A DNA stretch of 64,000 bases. Origin: Maratus speciosus. Lineage: Eukaryota > Arthropoda > Arachnida > Araneae > Salticidae. Below, in pieces: positions 1-11,597 of the stretch (its first letter is position 1; each line of letters opens with the position of its first letter). The stretch covers positions 439,023,502-439,087,501 of the forward strand of contig OZ010794.1 of assembly GCA_963932465.1 (NCBI GenBank), in the 5' to 3' direction. A program made the position numbers and the translations under genes. Below the pieces are notes generated by a model. That model was not told the DNA's origin, ran no database searches, and saw only the letters and a program-made list of their open reading frames with translations.

Positions 1-361
1 TGTTCGACATTTTGCACTCTAAAAATTTGAAAATAATCAGTAAGTTTAATTGGAAGAAAAAAATTATTTTGATTTGTGAGTGTACTTTCCAAGGTAAAAG
101 TTCTTTAGAAATAGAGATTGTTTAATGGAATTAAACATTATAAAAAAGCACTATTCACCATAAAAAAGCATTGGATAGGATTTTTACTACCAGAAAAATA
201 GTCCCTTTAAAAAGAATAAATTATTAATGATAAATTTTCCGTTAATTATGGTTAAAGTGTGCATATTTTGTTACTACCATTACCAGTATTTCATCAACAT
301 ATACAACAGGAAATATCTTTAAAAAAGTATTAGAATATTTTAAAAAAATGAGTGTACTTTA
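1..361. other. AT-rich sequence, nothing recognised
   Basis: No protein-like frame, RNA gene or terminal repeat could be seen. Short direct repetition of AAAAAAGCA near 143-170 is the only local structure. Confidence 0.6.
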
Positions 362-660
362 ATCATCATCAATAACAACCGTTTTCTATCCACTGCTAGA
401 TGTAGGTCTCCCCCAGATTTTTCCATTGTTTCCTGTTTAGTGCTTTAGTCTTATAATTAATACCGACCACTTTACCGACTGATTTCGTCACTCCATCGTA
501 CTTGAGGTCGTCTTCCTGGTCGTTTTACATCTCTGGGATACCACTGGAGAGTGTTTGTACTCCATCTATTGCCTTGTCTTCTTGCAATGTGCCCAGCCCA
601 TTTTCATTTTAGCCGTTTAATTCTCTCGATGATGTCGAAAACTTTCGTCTGACTTGTTAT
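362..660 (-). pseudogene. 3' end of an RTE-like non-LTR retrotransposon (reverse transcriptase tail)
   Basis: Read on the minus strand, this stretch encodes the C-terminal tail typical of endonuclease/reverse-transcriptase retrotransposons of the RTE-like group. The motifs in order are QTKVFDIIERI, KWAGHIARRQ, RWSTNTLQW, PRDVKRPGRRP and RWSDEISR, then after a frame change WKNLGETYI and a QW-IENGCY ending. The copy is dead: a stop replaces the expected Trp just before KWAGH, a stop follows RWSDEISR, the frame shifts, and a TAG interrupts the ETYI-QW motif. It is 5'-truncated at about 660, as usual for target-primed retrotransposition, and ends in a short TGATGATGA-type tail. The family is clear; assignment to the RTE clade rather than a relative is inference from the tail and motifs. 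Confidence 0.82.
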
Positions 661-1073
661 TTTAATATGCTATTAAAAATAATTCTAACTTTTCAGTTTA
701 TTTGTACGATAACTGTTTTCATAAGTTATACATTTTACGGTGAAAAGAAAATGATAAGTGCACTTTTATAGAAGGGGCAGAAAAAGTGAAGATATGGAAA
801 TTTTTTGAAAGATGTTAAATATGGGTGAAAGCATTGGTAAATACCTGACAATCCTGATAAAGCCCCCTTCCTCAAAAAAGGGGGGGGGAATCCTGGGTAC
901 TGAGTTGAAAAATTTAACTCTGTTACTGTTTCATTGCATTCGCTTATAAAATTGGAGACATTCAATGGTTATGCCTAGCAGCATTAGTGATTGAAAAGGG
1001 TCAAGCTAAATTAAAATTACGTTTTACAATCGTAATGAAAACATTTAGCCTGTAAGTCCCGTCATTTTTTTTT

Positions 1074-1117
<44 letters not shown>

Positions 1118-1525
1118 TTGTTCATTGTGAAATATATGCAGAAGGGTCCCTGAAACTCAAGGACAGGAATCAGGGGTTAAATATAAATAATCATGTAATA
1201 ATCAGTTTAAAAAAACGTTTGCAACAGGAATTAAAGTCAGGCTAATTTTTAGGATAGTCTCGCTTCTCTGTCTGTCCGTCACAGCGCTCCTACTCGAAAA
1301 CTATTTAAGTTACAGACTTAACTTTTTATTATTATTTTATTATTATTACTTTTTTACATAGAGATGAATACCCCCTGTCATACCCAAAATAATAAAATTT
1401 TGAAAAAGTTATGTTATTTAATTAAATAAATTATGGATGTTATTTTAATTAAATAAATTAACGTAATGACATTCCACCATTTTTGCGATTTTAAAACTCA
1501 ATCTTAATTTCACCCATCTTTTCGT
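661..1525. other. AT-rich spacer with a 41-nt T homopolymer
   Basis: Contains a run of T at about 1076-1116 and an A/T-rich TTAATTAAATAAATTA motif written twice (1418-1460). No gene or element boundary seen. Confidence 0.6.
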
Positions 1526-1600
1526 GAGCTCGGTAGTCCTGTGGTAGAGTGTGTTATTTCTAACCGAAAGGTCCCGAGCTCGAAGTATGTCGACGGAAGT
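1526..1600 (+). repeat. tRNA-like remnant, possibly a degenerate SINE head
   Basis: The stretch GTCCTGTGGTAGAGTG resembles a tRNA D-arm/box A, and AAGGTCCCGAGCTCGAA about 30 nt downstream resembles a variable loop plus T-arm/box B. No complete acceptor stem could be paired, so it is not a functional tRNA. A SINE head or tRNA pseudogene is the likely explanation. Confidence 0.4.
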
Positions 1601-2206
1601 TGAAATTTTCAATTTTTTACATTTAATTGTCCGATGGATTTAATTAAAAGTAATTTCGTATTTTTTAGCCATTTTGCGAGTTTTTGTAATTTTAATAAAT
1701 GTTAACTTCTTTTTTTTTGGCGTCATCTAGTGAGTGTTTGGAAAGTGAAAGGGTTAATCTGGATTTTTTCAGAATTATTTCAACATTTTAAATGTTTTAA
1801 AACAATTTTTTCTTTTAAAAACAATATATTTTATTTATACCTCCGCTAAATTTTTGAGACTGCTGCATTTAAAAATATTCACATTTTTTCATTTTATTTA
1901 AGTAATTTTACTCGAATATTTTGAATTTGGTCTAAAAATATTTTTTTAATTATTATTTTAAAATTAAAAAATGTATTACCAATTAAATTATTGGTGCTGT
2001 CATTTATGTAACGGTTTAATAATTATAAATTAACAATTTTGATTTATTAATTAAGGATACAGTGTTTTAAAAGGGATATTAAACGAAACCCTCTGTGCGA
2101 TCTGCGACCACACTTACCCACTTGTTTAAAAAGCATCTTTGCAACCCCGCGATCCCTGCGTCCTCTTGATAAAAATTGATTTAGAAGTTACTAAAACTTC
2201 CCATCT
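1601..2206. other. AT-rich intergenic sequence
   Basis: Mostly A/T-rich with a more GC-balanced segment at about 2080-2165 next to the open frame annotated downstream. Nothing else recognised. Confidence 0.55.
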
Positions 2207-2503
2207 TTACATTAACTTCAGCGCGTGATCCCAGTGCTCTGAATCGAGCATTGTTTGTAGCGGTATTATGCATGTCCAACTGCCCTCTGCATCTATTGCT
2301 TCACAGGTCACGTTACATACATTTTTGAAAAAAAGATCGTCGACTGGTTGCGTCAGGTCGTCGACCTGTTTTTCAAAAACTGAAACTGTTTTTGTTGCCG
2401 TTCTAGACTTTTGTGCTAAGTCGATTCTTTCGAAATGATTTAAATTTTCAAATGGTGCAAAATAGAATAGCCTATAAATAATCCCCCAAAATAGCCTATT
2501 CGT
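2207..2503 (-). CDS. Unrecognised 98-codon open frame, candidate exon or decayed ORF
   Basis: On the minus strand a frame stays open for 98 codons from after a TGA at 2504-2506 to a TAA at 2207-2209. It has no early ATG. Its residues look protein-like rather than low-complexity, with segments such as FERIDLAQKS, VFEKQVDDLTQPVDDLFF and MLDSEHWDHALKLM. I recognise no domain. Two AG acceptors preceded by T-rich sequence lie near its 5' side (GAACGAATAG and TTATTTATAG), and a good donor (AAT/GTAAAG) sits at the position of the stop, so an internal coding exon of about 260 nt in a larger minus-strand gene is possible. It could equally be an eroded transposon ORF. No neighbouring exon was found. 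Confidence 0.3.
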   Translation of the reverse strand, partial: TNRLFWGIIYRLFYFAPFENLNHFERIDLAQKSRTATKTVSVFEKQVDDLTQPVDDLFFKNVCNVTCEAIDAEGSWTCIIPLQTMLDSEHWDHALKLM

Positions 2504-2506
2504 TCA

Positions 2507-2992
2507 AAAATTAAAAATTCATGACGAAACCTTTTCCCTAAAAAGTAAGTTTAAATATTGTTTGATAATCGTTCATTAACTACTATAATAATGAAAAAAT
2601 AATAATTCTATGTTAAAAGAAATTAGATGAAAAAGGAAAAATCTTTAACATTGGTGAAAGATATATCCTAATATTCCCAATTGAAAATATCGAAATGAAA
2701 AAAAAATCATTAAAAAGAGTAAATTTTCATTCACTTGACTCGGAAAAATTAGCAGTTACAACCAAAAGATGGCCTGATTTTCTTGACATGAAAGAGAAAA
2801 TGTGCAGAAACATCATAAAATCGAAGCGGTTAATAATTTTAACTAAAACTTTTTCTGCAATACTTTGATCATTTTAATTTTATTATTCAATAAAAAGAAG
2901 GTACCCAATAAATAATCAACTCATTTTGTTCGTAGAGTTAGTGCCTGAAATAAATTTATAAAATGAAATGCAGTTTCGTATTGTTATAAATT
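2507..2992. other. AT-rich sequence, nothing recognised
   Basis: No terminal repeats, RNA structures or protein-like frames seen. Confidence 0.55.
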
Positions 2993-4474
2993 ACCTATAT
3001 CAGCGTTTCTTAAACTTCTAATGGCCCGCGGCCCTCTAATGGTCTTCGATGCAAGGGCGGATCTGGAAAATCTCCAAGCAAGAGTGCCCTATACTAAAAA
3101 TTTGGGGATTTCACGCAAGGGTGGATTTACAATAATTCTGAACAAAGAAAAGCTAGTACATATATGCAGCGTATACTCGATGTAACGATAGTTCATTATA
3201 GAAACTTTCTTAGTATAACGTCTGATCGAAAAATCCGTTATGTAATCATTTATGCAGATTATTGTTACATCCATTAATTTATAAACTTTTTAACGAAAAA
3301 AAAAGGGGGGGGGGAGAAAGAAATCGGCTTCAAAAACTACTACAAAGTAAAATATGCCACTTTATGAAAATCGTTGAAAATGATTTTTTTTTCTTTTTAA
3401 TCAATTTCGATGAAATTTAAATGGGACCAACTCGAGAGTATCCCATTTTAATAATAATAATAAAAGAAAAACACATACACATGAATCGGCCTCGTAGTTT
3501 CGGAGTAATCGGTGAACATACATAAAAAACCCCGCATCGAATTTAGAACCTCTTCCTTTCTTTGAAGTCTTAAAAAGAGCGACCAATTCCAATATAGCAT
3601 GACTTTCCAGCTTTTAAACAGTTATTATTTAATATTTTTAGAAAAGCTCAGTTTTAAGTTTAAAGTCTTTCAAAAAAAAAAAAAAAAAAAAAAAAATCCT
3701 GTTTCCTTCTTAAATTAATCGATTCTTTATCTGTTCATGGATGAAAAGCATTGCCAAGACTTTATTGTCCTCCATCTATACATGCTTTGAAGACAATGGA
3801 CTTTCTATATCTAGAATTCTTGTAACATGTATTTGAGAAAAGGTTTACTGCATATAAAACGACTCATTTCTTTATTTCTATAGTAGTTCAATAAAGATTA
3901 CTGTGAAACTTATTAATAAAGCATTTATTCAGGCTCTAAGGATGGCTGGCTGAAAACTAGATTCTTAACCTTTTAAGAAGTAATTTCTGGCTGTCATGTC
4001 AGACACATTCTCAGTTTCTAATTTTCATCCGCTATATAACCGGGAAAGTTGCAACAGAATGTTTTATGCGTAATTTTAGATTTTCGTTTATTAAATATTT
4101 ATACAACTTTTTCGGAAACAGATGTCGCAGACGCACCTGGGTTGGCACCATATTTTTAGTACTATTTTGACGAGAAAACCCCATTTTCGAATATCTGTTA
4201 AGCTTAGCGTGCGGAAATAGCATGCTAGTTTTATTTTATTATGAAATTATATTACAATTTTATTATCATCCATACATATTTGATTTTATCTAACACACAC
4301 ATTTTTAATTAACCCTCAAGTGGTGAGATGATTTTTTTTATAACGTAAGTGGTGAGGTGGGGTGTATGTAACCCCAAAATTTGATTTCTTGAGCACTCCA
4401 CAAAATTTAGCGAATTAAAATAAGAAAATTTCCTGTGAATTTTGCATTATTTACTTGTATAAAACAAACTGAAA

Positions 4475-5266
4475 AAAATCCCTGCCGGCTCGGGCCTACA
4501 GGCGGAGGTAGATTTCGAAGTTAGGTACTGAATTCACCAACAAAACTTAAATCAAGATTAGAGATAAACTCAGTTTCTTCACTAAGAATGAGCTCTAAGG
4601 GAGCTAAACATTTTGTGAAAATTCTAATATACACGAATACACACACGCATGTATATGGAATAGGTTTAAAAATGGCTAAAGCAAATTCAGAGAACCTCAA
4701 AGTGTTTAAATATATTAATATTTCCATAGTCGGGTTTTTATTATGTTTTAATAAGTTTTTTCAAACTCACATGACGTTACATATTCACCTGTTGAGGTCC
4801 ATTATATTTCAATATGACGCAATATATATATATATTTTTTTAATTCGTCAAACTATTTATTTCATTTTGAGTTTTCATGCGGAAATCTTGCTTTAGAAAA
4901 CTTATGACGTAATATTCAATTTGTTTTCAATTCGTCAAACTGTTTATTTAATTTAATTTTTCACGTGAAATCTTGCAATAGAAAAGCAATTATTGTGGTG
5001 AAAATTTTATTGCCTTTTTTTTAATTGTTGGCAACTGCTATAACGAAAAATATTTATTTTTTCCTGTCATTGTTGTGTAAGAGCTGGTTTTATCAAAATC
5101 TTGTTAAGACGGTAATCAAAATTTTGAGCCCTCCCCATTTCCATTCCCTTGGGCCGATTTTGCCCATTTTCAATCCCCGCCGAGATATTAACCATATCAA
5201 AGTTGTTGGCGAGTTTGAAGAAGATCCGTGCATAATTGCGACTTTTATCGTGCGGACAAAATTTAG

Positions 5267-5320
<54 letters not shown>

Positions 5321-6260
5321 AAATCCCTGCCGGCTCGGGCCTACAGGCGGAGGTAGATTTCGATGTTAAGTACTAAATTCTCCAACAAAACTTAAATCAA
5401 GATTAGAGATAAAACCCAGTTTCTTCACAAAGAGCGAGCTGTAGGGAGCTAAACTTTTTGTGAAAATTGTAATATACACGAATACACACACACATATATA
5501 TGGAATAGGTTTAAAAAATGGCTACAAAAAATTCAGAGAACCTTAAAGTGTTAAAATATGTTAATATTTCCATAGTCGGGTTTTTATCATGTTTTAATAC
5601 GTTTCTTCAAACTTACATGGCGTTACATATTCACCTGCTGAGGTCCATTATATTTCCAATATGACGCAATATACATATTTTTTTAATTCGTCAAACTATT
5701 TATTTTGAGTTTTCATGCTGAAATCTTGCTCTAGGAAACTTATGACGTAATATTCAATTTGTTTTCAATTTGTCAAACTATTTAATTTTACACGTGAAAA
5801 TTTTGCAAAAGAAAAGTAATTGTTGTGGTGAGAATTTTATTATTTGTTTTTTTTTAATTGTTGGCAACTGCTATAACGAAAAACTTTTATTTTTTCCCTG
5901 CCATTGTTTTGTAAGAGCTGGTTTTATCAGAATCATGTTAAGACAGTATTCAAAATTTTGAACCCTCCCCATTTCCACCCTCTTGGGCCGATTTCGCCCA
6001 TTTTCAATCCCCGCCGAGATATTAGCCATCTCAAAGTTGTTGGCGAGTTTGAAGATGATTCGTGCATAATTGCGACTTTTATCGTGCGGACAAAATTTAG
6101 TACATACATGCATACATATATATATATATATATATAAACTTTTTAGGTGGGGGTGGTTTTGGGTTCCTGGGGTCCTATAATGAAAAGTTATGAAGGAATT
6201 TTTCAAAAGTCGCACCATGGTAACGACTGCAATAGGTAGTATTTCTTACGAAATCTACCT
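4475..6260. repeat. Tandem duplication of an 844-bp unit with AGGTAG-type ends
   Basis: Two head-to-tail copies start with TCCCTGCCGGCTCGGGCC (about 4479 and 5323) and run through the same sequence to a (CA)n/(TA)n microsatellite (5276-5320 and 6110-6136). By eye they are about nine-tenths identical. Both copies carry AGGTAGATTTCG near the start (4506 and 5350); the inverse CGAAATCTACCT occurs once, at 6249-6260, after a conserved block containing GGGTTCCTGGGGTCC. Open frames of up to 115 codons here run through the microsatellite and are repeated between copies, so I treat them as chance. Confidence 0.75.
5276..5320. repeat. (CA)n(TA)n microsatellite
   Basis: Dinucleotide run at the 3' end of the first 844-bp unit. 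The second copy has a diverged (CATA)n(TA)n version at 6108-6136. Confidence 0.95.
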
Positions 6261-6899
6261 AAAAGTACTGTAAGTGTACATACACATGTAGATGTACAGC
6301 CCATCTAGTTATGTAAAATGGCAATATTCCAGAATTTAAATTTTTCTGGGGTGCAAAACACTCCACCTCACCAGGTAAGGGTTAACACAAGCATTTAATT
6401 TTATTATGAAACAGCAGGTTGCTATACGTAGCAAAAATAGCTAGGTTACCGTTACTAGGTTGCCTGGCGTGGTAGCCAGGCAAAAAATAGCCATTTTGGC
6501 ACCAAAAAGAAACCCGATACGTCTGCGACATCTGTACTCTTTTCTGGTAGTAGAAATATTTTTGAATTTTTGTGCAATAAAGAATAAGAAACATAAATGC
6601 ATCCGTTTTAAGCACTTAAGAAAATAAAAAACCTTAAAATTGGCTTAGATATGTCATATGTCGGCTAAAGACCTTTTATTATAGCCCATGGGAGCTGGGG
6701 CGATCGCCCCATCGCCATTCCCTTTGGATCTGCAATTGCTTCGACTTGCTTGCCTTTGTGCTTCTTATAGATTTCTTATAAGGCATAAAGAATAAAATTC
6801 CAGATTAAAACAAGAGCATAAAAGCAGTATTAAATTGGCCCCCAGTGTATTCAAGGTATAAAAGTGGTCTTCAGTTGAAAAAAAGTTTGAGAAACGCAG

Positions 6900-7076
6900 A
6901 CCTTATACCATTCCTCTCTATTAGCGAGCTTTGCTTTTATTATCAGTGGCTACTAATTGCGCAAGAAATTCCGCCCCCTCCCCCGCTTGTATTTTTTGGT
7001 GGAACATTTTGATATTCGGCAGACCGAATATTCGGTAGTATGGTCGAATACCGAATACGTAGCATTCCTATGCCCT
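6900..7076. other. Spacer between hAT copies
   Basis: Contains ATATTCGG/CCGAATA imperfect inversions at about 7012-7055 but no assignable feature. Confidence 0.4.
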
Positions 7077-7315
7077 AGTCATTAAATATATTTCACGTGT
7101 TCGTGCATGCAAAAAAGAACAAAGAGAAATGCTCGGAAAGCGCATACGAAATGTTGAATAGATTGTTGCTATGTAACTTTAAATGATCCAAAAAACTTAT
7201 ATAAAAAGATGAGTTCTCTGTTTTTATGACTATACCGAAATCTGTCTTGGAAGTACAGATTCTGACGAATGACGATCTCAACAGATGATATCGTCACTTT
7301 AATTTTTGTATCATT
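7077..7315. repeat. Dispersed ~240-bp repeat, copy 1
   Basis: Shares long stretches with 13459-13705, for example TGCTCGGAAAG, AAATGATCCAAAAAA, GATGAGTTCTCTGTTT and CAACAGATGA, in the same order and orientation. The two lie on either side of the 7.7-13.1 kb cluster of hAT elements. The family is not recognised. Confidence 0.7.
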
Positions 7316-7667
7316 TATTTATGCAGCTTTTTCCTTTGTGAGTGTGTGCGTGTGTGTGCTAGTTAAACAGTTTCTTTTGTTAATCAGCGGATAAAAAATG
7401 CTATCTTTATGTACTGCTATTGCATTTACTCATTTTAATATTTAAATATCCAGGTAAAATTTTGTCACAACACGCCTTGCAAGACAATTTTTCAACATAC
7501 CAAGATTTAAAAGCATTAATAATATTTAATAATAATAAAAAAATATATTATAAATCTAAAAGTAAATTTCTACCGGCTTCCCCCCCCCCCCCCTCCAATG
7601 AGAATTTAAACAGAGGAAGGCTCCGCATCCCCTGAGCACAAAAACTCAAAGATCCTATTTAGACTAA

Positions 7668-8958
7668 CAGGGCCCGGGAACCTTTTCACATCCGCATGCC
7701 AATTTTTTCCAAAAATATACTTTACGTGATCTTGACGTGCCAACAACCAAAAAAGTTAATTAAAATTACTTAATTTTTTCAATTAAAAATATGAGTAATA
7801 TTTGGTGTTATACTTTAGAAAGTAAATTAAAAAATACTATTTCTGTTGTTTCATGTTAGATGATAAATAATTGATCAAATTCCGAACTGTCATAAATTTA
7901 CCTTCGTCATTTTTGCTTATAATGTTTCCTTTTCAATAATCTCTTAAACTGAAATTTTTTTGCATCAATATTGAGCTAGATTGCTATTCATTAAGTTTCA
8001 TTTTAGTTCCTCTTCAATCTGTATAACAACGACCACCAATCGAACTAATCGAATTCAGATAAACTCAGCTAGTCAACATTTATGCATTTTGTGCAATTTC
8101 AATATTTTTTTTTAATTCGAGATATTTTAATATACAGTGAAACCTCCCTGTGTGACTACCTCCCTGAACGACCATTTTTTCATGGAACGAAATTTATTCC
8201 CATAGGTTCAATACTAATTTTACCTCCATTCAGAGACCATCCCAGTTGAACTCCCTCCATGAGCGACCCATTTCTTTGAAGAAAATGAAACAAATTCCGT
8301 TTTTTCTGGTCGCTTGAAGAAGGTTTTATTAGAAAATAATTCCGGAGAGCGCATTATCATCAAACTTCTAAACTAAGTTTAGAATTGTTTTATTTTAATC
8401 CGGTAACTTTAAGTGTTTAAATCCCTTTGTGCCTTTCTAGGCAATGAATTTAACTCTGATGACAGATTCAGAATGACGGTCAATAAACTCCCCTGCCCTA
8501 TTCTGCCAAGAAACTCTAAAAGAAATAGATAAATTAAGGAAATCGTCATTATTTGTTCCATTCCAAAAAAAAAAAAAAAAAAAAATTGCATTTATTTACT
8601 GAACTTCGAAAGGACTTGGAAATAAAAGTTATAAAAGATAAAACCGTAAAATCAAAGCAAACGTCAATGTATTCATTTTTTAAACTCTGCTGTAATTAAC
8701 TTAAGTAAATAACTTTTGTTTCGATACTTACATTTTTATATTTTTTCCTAATGTGAAAAATAAATTTTTGTAACATTAATTGTTACCTTTTTTCAACAAT
8801 TAAAATCTAGATTTAAACATGACCTCCATCAAGAGACCACCTCTCGGAGCGACCAATTTTTATTGAAACGGAACGTGGTCGCTTTAAGGAGGTTTTACTG
8901 TATTTTGCTTTGAGAAATTAAATCTGTGCCACGCCGTGCCATAGGTTCGTCGTCACTG
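7668..8958. mobile_element. hAT-like element of the AACCTNNGGCACG end group
   Basis: The left end CAGGGCCCGGGAACCTTTTC and the right end (read inverted) CAGTGACGACGAACCTATGG match at hAT-typical positions and resemble the ends of the elements at 12581 and 40672. The presumed left target site TAGACTAA does not match the right flank, so the boundaries are less certain than for its neighbours. A pogo-like element sits inside. Confidence 0.5.
8135..8900. mobile_element. pogo/Tigger-like non-autonomous element
   Basis: Ends CAGTGAAACCTCC and GGAGGTTTTACTG, flanked by TA on both sides, are those of pogo/Tigger-type Tc1-mariner elements. Subterminal motifs GAGCGACC and GACCACCTC recur as diverged copies near both ends. 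No transposase is present. It is nested in the hAT-like copy 7668-8958. Confidence 0.78.
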
Positions 8959-9643
8959 GACTAGGGCAGGGCTGTCCAACGTGGCGCCCGCGGTCGCCAT
9001 GGCGCTATTTGAAGGTTTTCTTGTCGCTCTTTCGTATGTCAGTAAGTTTTTCTAAGAATAAAGATCAATTTTAAAGAATGTTTTTAAAAAAAAATTAAAT
9101 AATGTTTGCATATAGGGGAGAGTGGGGTACAGTGGACCACCCCTTATATTTTACTTATTTTTAAATTTTTAAAGCTTTTCTTTTAGGCTAATTGATAAAA
9201 GCACTGGATTGATTACTTATAGCCTTCAGAACACATTGTTAGCTCAGAATGAACCGTTTTATCTTGACTGGTTGTTTTGAGCTCCTAAAAGTAAAAATTT
9301 TTCATCATCATACTTTTCTTTATTGAATAATTAAAGGTTATGGATAAATAAGATAAAATAACTTTTTTGAAAAGGTAAGACACTGCTCTTTATTTAATTT
9401 AAAAGTTTATACGCTTAAAAGAAAACTTTAAATAATATTTTTATGACTATGTATTGAACTTCAACATGGGGCACAGTGGACTGCCCACTGCTGGGGTACG
9501 GTGGTCCGCAATGAATACTGCTCCTGTAATGAAGAATTTTCGAAATATTTAATAATTGCTTATTCTCTATAAAGAAGTATTGTTTTAAAATAGTTATTTA
9601 ACTATAAAATAAAGTAAACAAAGAAAAATGACAATTTATTTAA

Positions 9644-9866
9644 CCCTATAATGCATAGAGTAGCCATTTGACACACTTTAAATTGCATGTTACATCTTGT
9701 TCAGATTATAATGTAGTCATCTGACACTTTAGGTTTCTCCTAAATTATAGATAACAGTTCACGTGTGATTTTTAAAATAAGTTTTCTTGTTCAATATAGC
9801 AGTTTTTTTTTTTTTGGGGGGGGGGGGGGGGAAGAAGGAGAGAAATGAAAATCATGCATTGTAGAG
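9644..9866. mobile_element. TTAA MITE, 223 bp
   Basis: Starts CCCTATAATGCAT, ends ATGCATTGTAGAG, with TTAA directly on both sides. A piggyBac-type target site. Contains a T run followed by a G run at 9807-9832. Confidence 0.7.
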
Positions 9867-10269
9867 TTAACATATTAAGAAATATTTTGTTTTGTATTTA
9901 CTGCCTTTGAAAAATAAAACTGTAGCCTAATAAATAATAGATGACCTCACTGGATTGGTTATTTATAGCTTCAGAGCACATGGTTAGCTCATAATGAACT
10001 ATTTTATCCTGACTATTTTGAGCTTCTAATAAATTTTTCATCTTCATATTTGTCTTATGTTTGCTGATTTTTTTGTACTTAATTAATAACTTATTTGCAA
10101 TCACTCCTGTATCTTATATTGTTATTTTCAAAATATAATAAATTTTTTGATAATTTTTCAGTTTTATGTTTTTTGTTTCAAAATGCTACTTGCAAATTTG
10201 TATTATTATATTATTTTGGAGGCAAAGGGGAAATAAAAAAGAATTAGATGAATTATAAATAGATTTATA

Positions 10270-11597
10270 GGGTCAAGTGAGGGAAAGTGGTGGTAATATA
10301 AAAAAATGCACTTTTTTCACAATAAATGTACATATTTTTACTTTTTTTCAATTAATACATAATTGGAGTTTGTGACAAATATTTCTATTAAGATTTGTAA
10401 ATCTGGCAACAAGTTTACTGTTGTTTATCTTCTTGTTTACAAATATGTGCAGTTTGTTCTTTACACATGGTATTGATAAACTTTGTTCTTGATCCTTTCT
10501 CACTTGAAAAAATTAGTATATTTTGATACATTTCAGTAGAAGAACTTCTTAAAAACAGATTCATGCATCAAGATAAGAATTATTTTATTATTTCAATTTT
10601 TTATGATTTTTTTTGAGGTGGGTGAAAGTGGTGGTATAGTTAGGCTTAGCTCAATGTTGTATGATGATTCAATTTTTGACTGTAGATGTGATTAATTTTT
10701 AAAAATGGGCTGTAATAAAAGTATTAATCTAAAAAAAAATAGGCTTTATTTATAAATTTTAATCTTAATATGATAATATAATTAAATTAAAAGTTATTTT
10801 TTACATAGGGTCAGGTGGGGGAAAGTGGGCCCATGGGATAAAGTGGGGGTATATTGAAAAAACCTATTTTCTCTTTTAAATTAAGATATTTTGTTAATTC
10901 TTTTTTAGAGACATATATTGAGATTATGGCAACTATTCTTACTTTAGTTTTAGAAACTGGAAACAAATTTAATGTTTACAAACTATCTTGTTTATGCTCA
11001 TTGCATACCGCCAAAAAGTCGATCAGCTAAAATAATCGCCCAAGTGATAAAAATTAATATATTATATCACATAAAGCATTTGAATAAGTCAGCATTGGGG
11101 AACTATCAGACTTTTCTTGCTATTTGGTGGTGAAGATTATATAGAGTTCAGCAATATATGCTACATTGCTACATACTAAGTGAACCTAATTTTGATAGAC
11201 ATGGACATTATTTCTTTAATTAAATAATATCTGAAAAATATTTTTTTTTGTGCATTTGTACCTTTAAAAATAATTAAGATACATTTATTTCAGTGTATTT
11301 TTATTTAAAAAACAATATTTACACATTTTTTTATTTAAATATACACTAATGTTGGAACTACTCCCACTTTCCCCCACCATGGGGTAAAGTGGTGGTATCA
11401 AAACATACTCTTTTAAATGTATCACTGTCAGAAAACAATCGAATAAAATTGAGTGGTCATGCTTCATGTTTAATCTATATGAATCCAATGTATAGAAAAT
11501 GCATCAAAAGTTTCATTAAAATAAATTTAATAGTTTGATTTTAGGGCCTTTTCTAAAAAAAGCTTGATTTTACCCCCCACTTTCCCCCACCTGACCC
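10270..11597. mobile_element. Nested G-rich TA-flanked element (GGGTCAGGTGGGGGAAAGTGG) with an extra left end
   Basis: From 10808, GGGTCAGGTGGGGGAAAG is matched by its inverse CTTTCCCCCACCTGACCC ending at 11597, with TA on both sides (10806-10807 and 11598-11599). A further diverged left end, GGGTCAAGTGAGGGAAAG, stands at 10270 after TA, so two partial copies are joined or nested. The motif GAAAGTGGTGG recurs at about 10286 and 10624, and its inverse at about 11365-11395. Confidence 0.65.

Larger units (their letters stand above)
4313..6381. mobile_element. TTAA-flanked piggyBac-type non-autonomous element
   Basis: The element begins CCCTCAAGTGGTGAGATG and ends in the inverse of CCCTTACCTGGTGAGGTG, with TTAA directly on both sides (4309-4312 and 6382-6385). 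TTAA target duplication with CCCT-type ends is the piggyBac hallmark. It has no transposase. About 190 bp on the left and 120 bp on the right belong to the element; the middle is occupied by the duplicated AGGTAG-type sequence. Confidence 0.72.
3001..6899. mobile_element. Probable hAT element interrupted by a piggyBac-type insertion
   Basis: The left end CAGCGTTTCTTAAACTT and the right end AAAGTTTGAGAAACGC are inverted copies apart from the outermost bases, and this kind of end is characteristic of hAT elements. A GGCCCGCGG motif follows the left end, as in many hATs. The flanks ACCTATAT and ACCTTATA resemble an 8-bp target duplication with one slipped base. No transposase was seen. More than half the length is the TTAA-flanked insertion at 4313-6381. 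Confidence 0.5.

Noticed and set aside
5871..6218. 115-codon minus-strand open frame, the longest with an ATG
   Set aside because: It runs through a microsatellite and a tandemly duplicated repeat, and the equivalent frame in the first copy is different. No protein motif is present.
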